From Cylindrobasidium torrendii FP15055 ss-10 (Eukaryota > Basidiomycota > Agaricomycetes > Agaricales > Physalacriaceae), in contig KN880525.1 in the NCBI GenBank assembly GCA_000934385.1, positions 1 to 64,000 on the forward strand: DNA of 64,000 bases, in the 5' to 3' direction. Both the position numbers and the translations under genes were made by a program. The notes beneath the pieces were generated by a model that searched no databases, was not told the DNA's origin, and saw only the letters and a program-made list of their open reading frames with translations. This document shows, piece by piece, positions 12,101 through 23,841 of the stretch. How positions within the stretch are numbered: the first letter of the stretch is position 1; every line of letters starts with the position of its first letter.

Positions 12101-15100
12101 CGAACGACGGACTGGAGAGCGTGAGTACGAGCGATCTCTCGGCCGAGAGTACGAGCGCGTCTGGCGGCGCCCGCCATGATGACGCCGGCGGGGTGATCTC
12201 GACGGGCTGTATGAGCGGCTGCGATAACGATGGCGTCTCGGCCGATATCCATCATCATACGAGTCGTACGAATCATAGCGGCGACGGCGGCGACGGTACG
12301 GGGAACGTGACCGAGAACGAGAGCGTTCAGCGCGGATGACCGGTGGCTGAGTGTAGATGATAGGCGGTGGCACTGCGCCTGGCGTCTGCGTCGGCTGCGT
12401 TGGCACGGGATACGGCGTCATAGTAGGCGCCGTCGGTGGCAAGTGATAGTGCGCTTGCGACGGCGAGTGAGTACGATGAGAATGTCCAGAAGCGCTAGTG
12501 CTTCTACTGCGCTCGCGGATAATGACGGGCTGCTCAGGTGGACGCGGCGTATACATGGGCTGAGGCTGGGGCGGTTGCGTGATAACGATAGGTGCATGAG
12601 TCGCAGGAGAGGCGTAGCCACCATGAGTATGAGTGCTCCTACTCGATGAGCGAGTGCGGGACCTCCCACGGGCGGGTTCATGCATAGGTGCCATGGGCTG
12701 AGGTGCCGGTACCACAATAGTGTGCGTTCCGGGCGGTGGCGCTGGGGCAGGTGTTGGCGGCACCGTGGTGGGACTTGGACTACGTTCCCGTATGATCGGG
12801 GTACGAGGCGAGCCATGGTGTGTGTGCGAACTGCCTGTGCTTCGACTGCGAGACCGACGAGATCCCTCCACCCAGGTGTGGGTGTGGGTGGGTGCGGCGG
12901 GTGCGGTGGGAGCGGGCTGCGGAGGTATGTTGATATACGTCGCCTGGGGAGGCTGTTGAGGTTGTATAGTAACGATTGGCGGGCTAGGACCACGCATCGG
13001 ATGCGGAAGAGGCGTTTGGGTATGGCGACCAGACGAAGGCGAGTGTGATGATGAAGCACGACTGCTAGACTGCGATGTTGTCTCGCTCTGAATGTCACCA
13101 CTGTGTTCCATCCCAGGGAAAGGCGGAATAAAGGGAGCAACATCCTGCTGAGAAGGAACCACGGGAACTGGCGGTGCTGATCCAGCAGGGAATCCTGGTA
13201 TCACAGGCGCAGGCTGAGTGAATCCACCAACACCCGGGTGAGGCATCTGCATCATCGGCTGCCCATGCATGGGCATACCAGGCTGACCGGGCATAGGCAT
13301 ACCAGGCATGCCAGGCATTTGGTAGTTTTCCATCGGTGGGATCATCGGAGGTTGATTGATGATGAAGGATTGCTGGGCTCCATGGTGCTGTCCATGATCG
13401 TCTGGAATGACCGGAGGAATAACAGGAGGGCCAGTCTGAACGCCAGGGTGTTGTCCTTGATTTGGATACTGCATGAACGGAGGAGCGGTACCAGCTGCTC
13501 CCGGAGGACCAGCCACTCCTGCGGGACCAGGCATCCCAGACATTCCTGCCGGGCCTTGTTGAACAACATGCTCAGGACTACCTGTCTCGTAGGAGACACC
13601 ACTGCTACTTGATGAAGGAGTAGATTGATCTATGTGACCATGAGCAATGTGATTGATGCGACCAATGTCAGCGTACCTGAGAAACCAGCAGCGCGGATGC
13701 CATCGACCGTTTGTCGTAAAGTGTCCACAGTATGTAGTACAGCCGAAATTTCCGCTCGTCGGTCAGTGACATCGCGCGAAAGCCAGTCATTCAGACCGCG
13801 TAAGTAGCGAGTGAGTTCACGTTGCTGCTCGACAGATGCGACTTGCGCCGCTCGACTCTCCTGCTTTGTGTCAATAGCCTGTACCGAGACTGTACCAGAA
13901 GGCGTACCCTGAGGATTTCGACAAGACGATGCATATCCTGGTTTGGTACGGCCTGCGGTTGTTGTTGCGGCGGAGGCTGCAACATGGTTAGGTCTATCGT
14001 CAGATTGTTGTCGTAAATCACATACCATAGGTAGGACAGGTCCCATAGCCATACCGCCTGGACCGCCTGTGCCACCGACACCGCCAGCCCCTCCGGGTGC
14101 ACCGGGTGCGCCAGGCGCGCCCGGGGCTCCTGCAACAGGAGCATGGCCCGTAGGAGCTACATGCCCAGGCGTATACCATGGCCCCCTGCGTTCTGGAGGC
14201 GCTGATGCAGTCTCCTGGCGTATTTCGTCTCCATGGAGGTACGCAGAGTCGGGCTAACCAGCATGTCAATCGCGCATAATAACATGTCATACCTACACTC
14301 ACCATCACCGGGTGTACAGGCGGCCCTTGCCTTGGTCGCCTTGGCCCTCCCACTGTGGTGGGGCGGCTTGTGGTATCTGTAGGCCTTGGTGTCGTGGTCT
14401 CGTCTCTCATCACCATTGTTGGCGGTGCGACTGGCTGCCGCAAACTCTCGGCCCTGCGCTGCACAGGCTGCCTTGCTGGCCTCGCCCTCGTCGACGTCGT
14501 TGAACCATGGGTGCCCTGCCTTTGAATACGGATTGTGTGCTCTGGACCAAACGCGGGGATGCTCATCGGAGGAGGGACACTATGAGTGCGCCTCAGACTG
14601 TCCAGACTATCCTGTGGGCGGATGCTCGGAATGAAGGGGCCTCGTTCCGTGTATGGTTCAGGCTGCTCGAATGGACGACGCAAAGTTGCCGTATCCGACA
14701 TGAGGTTGTCGAATGCATCCATGTTGAGCGGACGGCGCGGTTGTGGGGCGGCCAGACCACCCGTCGCATCTCGAAGGTTTTGCAGCAGTTCATCCAGAGT
14801 ATCGTTCGACGACTGTTCCGTCGAAGCTGTGCCAGAGGACTCAGCGACGCTGTATTCGGTCCGCGGGGCAGGAGGGTGAACATGGTGATGCTCTTGCTGG
14901 ATAATGACAGGTGGTTGGGGCGGCGCAGGAGCCTGCTGAGGAGGCATAGTACGCATCTGCTCTCCGAGTGAATTCACTACATCTTGGAGCTCATTCAAGC
15001 GTGCCATGATTCGCGCGTCGTCGAAATGAACAACTGGCGGTGCTGGCTGGACCGGTGCTTGAGGCGTTGGTTGATGTTCAAGATAGTGCTTCATCTGGTT

Positions 15101-18100
15101 TTGCTGGTCTATGAGATCGCGCAAGTCTTGCTGAATGCGTCTCAGGTCCTCGCTGATTTCTGGCATCTCGAAGTCAATCGGGGTAGGCGGTGTGCGTGGA
15201 CGTGGCTCTTCGGCTGGGACAACTAAGGGACTTCGAACGGTCTGCACTGGTCGTTCAGTGACCGTTGTAGGCACGGGGCTGACACCGTGCGACGAGTATT
15301 CGGGAGTGCGGCCACCAGAACTGTCCGAGTCCGAGGTAATTACAGAGGGCGAAACATCACTTGATTCATCCCAAGGCGTTGGCGAATCCATTTGGTTCTC
15401 ACGTAGGCTGTATGGAGAGGAGAGGAAGGATACGCTTGTGTCCACACTGCTGTCGATGTCGTATTCTGAGTATGGCCGCTCGTGCGGAATTTCCAGAGTC
15501 TCCGTCATCGCCCTGTCGCTGCCAGCAGAAGCCGATTTCATGTCCTTGTGGATTGACCGCGCTACGGGTGTCACAGATCGCGAAGTGGTGGTCACAGCCT
15601 GCGCCTGAATGATGATTGACGGTCGCTGAACCTGTATAGGCATGGGCACAGGCACTTGGACGGGCACAGGCGGTGTCGGTCGTCGGTTCGCTAGTGTCCG
15701 AATATCGCGTTGGATGTTGTCCAGTGTCCCGATGACTTCATCGTTGTCCGACGATCGCTGGTTGTTGAACTCCCTAAGCATGTTTGCGAGGTTGTCCAAG
15801 TCAGTAAAGACATCGCGCGGAGGAGGCATGGGCGTAGCCACGGAGGATCTCGAAGATATACTCCACGCGGGAGGTGCGCTTTCACTATCGGCTCTGGGCG
15901 TAGACAAGCTGACATCTCCCATCTCCGACCCAGATGGTGTGGTGAGACTTCTAGACGAGATCCCGGAAAGAGCGCGAGATACAACACTCTACCAGAGATG
16001 TTAGCTACAGTGAAAACACCCAGAAGAAGAAACAATTACTCCGCCATGGCTTGAAGGGGGTGGTGCTGACGACAACAAGGTTGGATACGTGGCTGTCGAA
16101 TGGCCGTCGTCCTCGTCCCCATTCTCTGACCCGTCTTCACTTCCAGGTCCTAACATATCTGACGCCATTGAGATTGCGGATACAGCCGAGCGCACCGAGT
16201 CGCTACGAGCAATGTTGGACATAGTCGTCATACGTCCCGAACTTAAATCCAGGCTGATCTGCTCGACAGAGTACGATGGTGTCGATGAAGGTGGGGGTGC
16301 CAGACTGGAAGGAGGGGACGGCGTGATGACACGCTGCTGGGGCTGCGGAGATCTTTGCACAGGTGTAATTGGCGGGAGCGACGCATGCTGCGAAACCACT
16401 GACGGGCTGAGCGTAAAATCGCCGCCTGAGCTGGTGTAAATACTAGCACTGGGCCTCAGACCGCTTGTATCCATCGAATCGTTGACTGGGCCTTCCGGAA
16501 GTGGCATAGAAACAGATGTCGACGTTGGCGCCAGAGCGCTTGATTCGAAGGAAATGTCTGTTTCTGCACGGAACGAGCCAGGTCCAGATGAGCTATGCAG
16601 CGATGGCGTCGGGCGAGATGACAGCCTAGACTGGGAAACGACGGACTCCGTCACACTTGATTCGCTAGTGAGCGACATCGATAGTCCCGAATCCCTCTGC
16701 CGGGGTGTAGGAGGAGGGGGTAGGCTGGGAAGGCTTGCCTCTGATGGCACAGGACTGGGCGAAATGCTGGGAGTGACGGGACGTGAACTTGCCCTGGTCA
16801 GGCTGATCGAACTGCTTGATGACACGGAGCTCGGAGACGAAGCCCTGGTCGGCGTACGCTCGGATGGAGTCAATGAAGAAACCACACTGCCGGATGGTGA
16901 AATACGTTCGGACGGGGCGGGTGTGGGACCAGGCGTTGATAGTGTCAAAGAAGACGGGGTCGCAGATGTAGGCGGCAGCTCTGACGGTTGCTGAGTGGGT
17001 GTGGGGATCAAAGACGATTCACTAGACAGTGGAGCACTATAGTCTGTACCCGACGAAGGCAGTGGGATGTCTTCAGGATGAATGCTCGGGCTCCTAGACC
17101 ACGACGGCGCCAAGCTGGCTGGTCTGGAGCTGGGTGTCCTCTGACCTTCAGACTCTGGCGGCGGAAGACTGAGGCCACTGGTCCGAGGCGTACTGCTGAG
17201 ATCTTCCTCAGGTTCCGAAGGAATTTCTCCCATCGAAGAATCGCAAGGGTCGACCGTTACATACTGAGATGGCTCAGATGCTGTGTAGTAAGCCGAATCG
17301 TCTTTCTCTGGCGGCTCCGGAGCATCCGTGTAGAGCGATGGAATGGTGTCGAGGGACTCGTACGAAAGTATTGAGGCGGAACGAGACAGAGATGGTGCGA
17401 CTGGAGCGTCCTCATACCGGGTACCGGAATCAACGCTCAGATAGTTATCCTCCGAGATTTCTGAGGGTGGTCTTGGCAGCGCGCGCCTCCATTCTCGAGC
17501 GGTAGCCGATGACGAAGTCATGCTGGTCGTTTGCGGCGTCGAGTCTGACAAATCCGAAGACCTACACACGTCGTAACCTTTGAAAGGAATGAGAAGGACT
17601 GCATAAAGCACAAATGACAAAAAACACACCGGTCTCATCACTGCTGAATGTCCTCGATCTGGACTCCGAGCTCAGTGTGGCCGACGAGCCGGAAGGAGTG
17701 TAACTTCCTCCCGACGTATAGCTCTCTCCAAGCGTCGTGTAGCTACCCGATGGCGTGAAGGTCTCGCTGCTATATGCATGGTCGCTCCCACTCCCGCTTT
17801 GACTGTATGTGTACGCCTGTGATGCCGAATCATCGGGAGTCGGCGTGTATCCGCTGGCATTTGAAGAGCCGGAACGAGAGAGGGTCCTGGTGCGTCTGCG
17901 CATACCACCTTGACGAGAGAGAGGCGACTTGCCAGACGTTGACGGAACCGTCAGTGTGTCCGTTTCGGTGTAAGGTGACGATCCGTACGACGTGCTGAAC
18001 GTATGCGGAGAGCGAGAAGACGAGGTGTATGTGTTGGAGGAATTGTCATGCGAATCGCCCAGAAGTGAGGCAGAACCATACGATGGGGAAGTGATAGTGC

Positions 18101-20558
18101 CACCATACTGTCTTTGAGTAGCAGTCCCGCTAGTACTCGTGGGTGTTGTGCGGGTGTACGACGATGCCGACTCGTATCCTGTAGACCCAGAAAAGTGGGA
18201 CTGTCCTTCATCATCGTCTGGTGTGATGTAGCTGGTTGACGAGGAACGGTTAGATGCGAAATCCTCGTTCCCGATGTCGGTAAGGGATCCTGAGCGACGC
18301 AGACGCGTGCTCGCACGCCGCCGTCCAATAGCGCGAGGGTCACCGCGATAGATATATTCACCACCATCGATTGCGCTATCGTCAGCAGTCCTGGTGTAGT
18401 ACGAGGAACCCAACGTGCCAGAACGAGGCCGTTCGGAATCACTCATTGACAGGTAGGTAGAGCCTGCATCGGAGCCAGATCTGTCGGAAGAAGAATAGCC
18501 CATGTCGGGGATGTCTGCAATGGGAGGAACATAGACAGTCGAGCGAGAGCCACTGGCTGTCGAAGAGGCAGAAGCCGCGGAGTGGGTGCTGCTTTCCGAC
18601 ATGATAGTTCGAATCGAACCAGTAGGCGAACGGGAGCGAGTCGACCGAGTGAACGACGGGGTTCTTGAAGGCGGACTGTGAATGGCCTCCCTAAAGATGC
18701 GTTAGCGTACATACAGAGATAATATCCAGAACCTACCAGATTCTGTTCACCCAACGCTGCCTCTCGACCAGGCTTTCTGTTGCCAGCCGTTCGACACCAT
18801 CGTGATAGACCATCCAAAATGGAACCAAATGGTCAGTAAGGTCGCCAGCATCCAGTCCTTCGCGACGCTCCTGATCCCGTGCAGAGGTCGAACCAATGTC
18901 ATCTTGTGCACGCGGATGACCCAAGCTCAACGCGCTCTCCACCGTGTTGCAATTGTCGAGGTCGAGCTGAATGACGCCTCTTCCAGCACCCGGCGCTATC
19001 CATGACAACAGAATTGCATGAGAATACAAAAGAGCTTGGCATCGCTGCCAGGCGTATGGCGGAGGAGTATGAACATTCAGGTAATAGAGCGTTCCAAGAT
19101 GGATGGGCTGCGAGATTGTCAGAAGGAAAAAAAGAGCGTAGAACATGAAACTCACAGTGTCAGAGGGGCCAACAAATCTACTCAACTCACCCAGAACCTC
19201 TGGACTGATAACGTTACTTGCACCGCTTGCAGCATCGTCACTGCGACCACTGAATCTCCCACTGACACGTCGCCTCAGACCGAAGAGACTGTCGTCGCGC
19301 GGTGGTGGTGCAGGAGGCTCTGACGCGCTGCTGTCAGACGCAACAGAGGGTGGTCCTTTAGCAGGGGAGGCTTTGGTAGGTGATCGTTCTTTCCAGAGCT
19401 GCACAATATTGCGGACTGACGCAACGGGGTATCGAGGGTTTGATCGCTCTGGGCGCCGAAGAGTCGTGTTGGAAGCTGTAATCGTGGACGAACCAGTTTG
19501 GGAGGAACCACTTCCAGTCTGGGTCGCCTGTGTCGGTTGTTGACTGGAGGTAAGGCTGCTGAATGTACGAGGAACAGTGGGTGTCGTGGCCGTGTACCCA
19601 GTTGCCGTATCAGTGTACGTGCCAGTGCCAGTGTATGTATCACTGGCGGTGTAGCTAGGCGCGTCTGTAACCACGCTGCCTGTGCCATACACTGGGCTGC
19701 TTGATCTACTTTCGGTGGCACTCAACGGCCTAGGAGGCGCGGAAAGGTAGGACGAATTGTACGTGTATGATCCTGTCTGGCGCGTATCGTATGAACCGGA
19801 TGAGGATCCACTGGATTTCGTGGGCGATGGAGACCGTCGGAAATTCGGCGCGGAGCCCGATCTGGTGTGGCCACTAGGTCCTGGGCTGCTGGTCTCGAAG
19901 CGCGCAATAAGCTGTCCTGCACGGCCTGGAGGGGGAAGTTCGCGGTCCGAAGTTGGTTCAGTGGGGAAGCGGGAGTGACCCGATGGAGACACCGCGCCAC
20001 CGAGGAACGAACGACGCGCGGCGGGGTCCGGAGACGGAGCAGCAGCGCGTCCAGGAAAGGATGCGCCCGAGACTGGCCGCGAGGAGTTCTCCGTCTGCTC
20101 GGTGATGTGTGAGAGTCGGTAGTTTGAGTGTCCGACCGGCGGGGGGTATGTTGTAGGTGTGCGAACACCTAGCATTGAGGGTAGCGATAATTGAGATTGA
20201 GAAAAGGCATAGGATCCGGAGCCTGAATACGATCCAGAAGGAGAGAACGAGCCGGTGTAGGAGCCAGTGCCGCTCCCCGACCCAGAGCCATACGAGGACG
20301 ACCAGGTAGAGACCGCGGCCTCGGTGTCGTCCAATTCATCGTCGATATCATTTAACGCGGCATCTACTTCGTCAATCGAGTCTTCTTCATCCCAAGAATC
20401 GTTGTCGTTATTACGCGTGTCTGAGTGGTTAAGTTGGAAACGGAACACAGGAGTCGGAACCAAAAGCAAGACATACTTTGTGAAAATGTCCCTCTTGTTC
20501 TTGTGGACGAGGAAAATGTGTCCGAACCATAGGGCGTCCCAGACGACTGCGAGGTCAT
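9115..20558 (-). CDS. Giant PH-domain, RS-rich, coiled-coil protein (3,567 aa)
   Basis: Sixteen exons join without a phase conflict: 20477-20558, 19156-20420, 18737-19107, 17630-18690, 16040-17577, 14303-15988, 14026-14253, 13908-13976, 13677-13860, 11509-13629, 10057-11457, 9930-10010, 9790-9881, 9644-9738, 9281-9594, 9115-9230. Together they give 10,704 nt. Order of parts: an acidic N-terminus (SWDEEDSIDEVDAALNDIDD); Ser/Gly/Tyr repeats; a PH-like domain at about residues 450-580 (GTLYYLNVHT, ESLVERQRWVNRIWEAI); a very long Ser/Thr/Pro-rich disordered region; a collagen-like GAP/GGX run at about 2045-2070; Pro/Gln/Met-rich sequence; an RS domain at about 2595-2730 with SRSRSRSP and SPLRDRSP repeats; coiled coils at about 3020-3090 and 3150-3360; and a Pro-rich tail. 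PH domains often bind phosphoinositides or proteins, and RS domains suggest SR-kinase targeting. A cortical or cytoskeletal scaffold is possible, but the function is inference only. Confidence 0.85.
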
Positions 20559-20745
20559 CTTCAGCCCCTTCTTGAACGTCGGCGTTGATGGTGGAAGTGG
20601 GAGATCAACTAAGCAGCTTTCCCTGAGGATTGCTCACATACCCTAACCCTATTTCAATCCAAACTTCAACCACCGTGTAGTAGTCACGTGTGCTGTTCAT
20701 GCGCCCATGATGACGATGTAGCTCGACGGTTAACAGTGGCAGGAA
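20559..20745. promoter_or_regulatory. Upstream region of the giant gene
   Basis: A short non-coding interval lies between the ATG of the giant gene (20558) and the inverted-repeat element. A second ATG-led frame at 20662-20720 (minus) could be a 5' exon, but it splices to the downstream coding frame only in the wrong phase, so I treat it as leader sequence. Confidence 0.4.
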
Positions 20746-21232
20746 TAGAGTGTATCTGATTCATTTGTTGTTTCTATTTTCGGAACACATTCTCGACACA
20801 ACAATTGTGATTTTAATTCTGAGGTCGGGCTTTGCTCCAATTTTTGACTGTGGAAACTGGTTCTTGATTTTTTAAACTTTTGATTGACTTGCACCCGGCC
20901 ATGGGCGGAAATTAGCTTCAAGTTACGCTTTGCAGAGCGCCAGTGCCAGCGCCAGATCTGCCGCCCATTACTGGCCACGGGCACCTTGCGTGAGGGTCGT
21001 CACCGGGCCGCTGTGCAGAACAGGGAAAACGACGATGTAGAGGGGTCCAACGACCTCCTCCGTAGCTTAGCCCGCCCCCCGGGCAGGGATATTTAGTCTC
21101 ACACAGAAAAAATCCATTTTTGCGAGATGTTGCTCGATTTTTGTTCAAAATCAAACGCAAGGATCCACTTTTTGACGGACACAAACTGATTTAATCAAAA
21201 TATTTTCAGTCAAATGAATCAGATACACTCTA
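20746..21232. mobile_element. MITE-like element, 20-bp perfect TIRs, TA flanks
   Basis: Positions 20748-20767 read GAGTGTATCTGATTCATTTG, and 21211-21230 is the exact reverse complement. Each repeat is bordered outside by TA (20746-20747 and 21231-21232), the target duplication typical of Tc1/mariner and pogo-type insertion. The 487-bp element has AT-rich arms and a GC-rich core (about 20895-21090) and codes for no transposase. It is therefore a non-autonomous element, possibly with captured host DNA in the core. The family is not identified. Confidence 0.85.
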
Positions 21233-21528
21233 ATGTCCTTGAACTGGCAAGAAAATTAGGAAATTTCAGATATCTGCTCTTCAAATATGACCTATAGACG
21301 GCCAGGAGTGAATCGAGCTAAAGCGTGCCATGCATGCGGCACATTATTACATAACATTCCAGCACAAAGGGCTTCGCTGCAGAACGCTTTCCATCTCAAG
21401 TGAAATTCGAGCCAAGTACATTATTCCCACATATCATTCAGCATAGCGCGCACAGAGATACCCATAGCATACAAATCGACAGCTCGAATAGATAGATGAT
21501 ACTTACAAATTGAGGTTCTAGCATGTCA
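21233..21528. other. Short intergenic 3' region
   Basis: Nothing coding is supported. It probably contains the 3' UTR of the leftward RING gene. Confidence 0.5.
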
Positions 21529-23210
21529 CTACCAGGCGTGATAGTCTTCGTCGTCGTCGTCTGCATATCCTCTGCCTTCATCTTCTTCCCCCATTACATA
21601 AATACCCTCATCATGGGACCCGTATCCCTCCTCAGCACCGTCCTCATCGTGTGCCCACTGACCGTGCAGGTAATCTCTTCCTTCATCGTACTCCCTCTGT
21701 CGTCTTCCCTCGCCGTGATCACTCATCTCATCCTCCTCACGGTCGCTATTCGGATCGTGCGCCGCGTCGTCCCACGTCGGCATTCCTCCAAACCCGAACA
21801 TCCCACGCGCCATGAGGGCCGCATCATTCTCGTCGCCGCTTTCGGACTTGCCATCATCGCCCGCCGTTGCTTCTTCGTCCTCGTCATCGTCCATAATGAA
21901 CGCCGCGCGCAACCGCCTACGTGCTGGCATGACCACAACGTCTGAGTTTCCGTCCTCATCGTCCGAGATTTCGATAGGCGCCCGTCTCCCACCGTCTCCC
22001 TCTTGCCTATCCTCCTCGTCGTCAATAAAGCCCCTAAACTCATTGTCTTCGCCATCGCTGCCATCTATGTCGATGAATCCATCTTGAGCTGGCCCGTAGC
22101 CGTGCGCCAAAGGACCCATGTCCATGGGATGGCCATCTTCATCGTCTTCGTCGCGCGAGCTCTCAGTAAGCTCGCCATCGTCAATAAGATCGAAATCGAG
22201 CCCTCGTCGAGGACCGCCAAAGAATGGGAACATCATCCTCCCTGCAAGTCCAAGCACGTCCTCCCCGTGGCCGTCACCAGGAGTAAGCGGATAAAAGCGC
22301 CCACAATCCTGGCATTCGTGGTCTAGGATCTCGGTGTGGCAGTCCAAACAGCGATAGACGCCGTCCGCCTCATCTAGTAAGCCAGTAGATTCGAGTCTGT
22401 CGTTCAACGCATTCCCCTCGCGAGTCCCAAAGATGCCCTTCCATATGTCACCGTCTAACGGAACTTCATTCGCTTCTGGGATGTCCTTGAGAAGGCCAGA
22501 GCTCAAAAGTCCAGATACCGCATCTTTGATAGCGAATATTTCGACAGGGCGACGGATGATGTTTGCACGACAGTGGGGGCAGGTCTTCGGTTTAGGCACA
22601 TCCTCTTCTTCGAGAGGAACTTGGAACCACTGTAACAGACATCCGTGGCAGGCGACATGACCGCACGGGGATAGAGCATAGGGCCGTCGCAACACATCCA
22701 GGCAAATTTGGCATGTAAGAGTTTCCTGTACGCGCCTCACCGTTTCGTCGTACATACGAAGTTTCTATTGTCTCGCTCAGCAAAAGCCTCCAATGAGAAT
22801 TGAGCTAGACACACCGCAGATTGAGCCTCCAGATCCGAGGTGAGCTTTTTGATAGTTTCTTCCGCTTCATTACTGGACATGCCCACTGCATCCGGCGGGG
22901 CAATTGGCTGTAGCAATGGGAAAGTGGGTTTGGGTGGTATAGGAATGGGTTCTTCAGCGTTGACGGTTGGGTTTACGGTACGCTGATATGAGATCATGAG
23001 TATAATCTTCAAACGACAACGGCGAATACGCACTGGGAGGTTTGTAAGAGTAGTTGTTCTCCGTTTCTTACGGGGGCGGCGCTTGACTTTCTTTCCTTGA
23101 ACTACTTCCTGATCGTCGGTAACCTCGGCGTTGTTGTAGGTATCTGAATGGTCTTGCACGGATGCGTCAGAGAGGACGCGTTTGCGGGAGGGTCCTGCAA
23201 CATCGGCCAT
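21529..23210 (-). CDS. RING-finger E3 ubiquitin ligase, Psh1-like
   Basis: Three exons (23034-23210, 22815-22982, 21529-22764) give 526 residues. A basic Lys/Arg-rich N-terminus (GKKVKRRPRKKRR) precedes a short helical stretch and a C3HC4 RING that starts CQICLDVLRRPYALSPCGHV and ends CPHCRANI. About 80 residues later is a second four-cysteine motif (YRCLDCHTEILDHECQDCGR). The last 200 residues are extremely acidic, with many Asp/Glu runs. RING, then a CxxC-CxxC knuckle, then an acidic tail is the layout of yeast Psh1, the E3 that degrades mis-localised centromeric histone H3; an acidic tail would suit histone binding. The assignment to Psh1 is by architecture only. E3 activity is well supported, the substrate is not. 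Confidence 0.8.
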
Positions 23211-23841
23211 GGTGGTTAGAAATGAAAGTCGATCGGACTTGTGACAGTACGGTATTCCCGCCCAGTCACATCAGCGCGAGCGGTGATCGAATCACTGATT
23301 GGCCAGCGACCCCAAATCTTGGTCAAGCTTCTCAATTATAGGCGCTGATAGGCATACTTATGCATGTAGCTATTTCTACTTAGCTGAAATAGCTGCGTAC
23401 GCTTTACGATCCCCTGGGCGACAGAATGGTATGTTGCAAGGTTGGTCATGTCTAGCTATATACATGTGGATTGAATATTTCGCTTTTTGTCATTGAGCCG
23501 AATGAAAGTTTTCCGGTGTGGCTTTATTGGGTCCTCTGGGAGAGTAAGCATGTCTGTTGTCCTGAAGGTTTGCGATGCCGGTAAATTTCTGTGAACATTG
23601 ATAACCAATGTCAAGCTCACAATTAAAGGAAGAACTACTTGACAGTAAATATGTTGTCCCAATTCATTAGGTCACAAAAATCCATGAGCAATAGTTACTG
23701 AACAAAGCGAGTGTACATTCATCTATCAATACAATGCGAAATATAAGTATGCTGTGCCGTCGGTGAAGCGTGTGATTCCATTCTAATCCGTCCATATAAT
23801 CAAGACTCTGCCCATTCTGCCATCCAAAGTTCAATCAAGTT
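23211..23841. other. Intergenic, no gene seen
   Basis: The 631-bp AT-rich stretch lies between the promoter of the RING gene and the stop codon of the transporter gene. Both genes are leftward. No supported frame. Confidence 0.6.

Noticed and set aside
20641..20650. CCCTAACCCT resembling telomeric repeat
   Set aside because: Only ten bases, about one and a half units, inside a leader region; too short to be a telomere remnant.
20662..20720. Possible extra 5' exon of the giant gene, with an alternative frame reading AVVWDALWFGHIFL
   Set aside because: The alternative frame does not splice in phase to exon 2. The frame starting at ATG 20558 does, so the upstream ATG is treated as leader.
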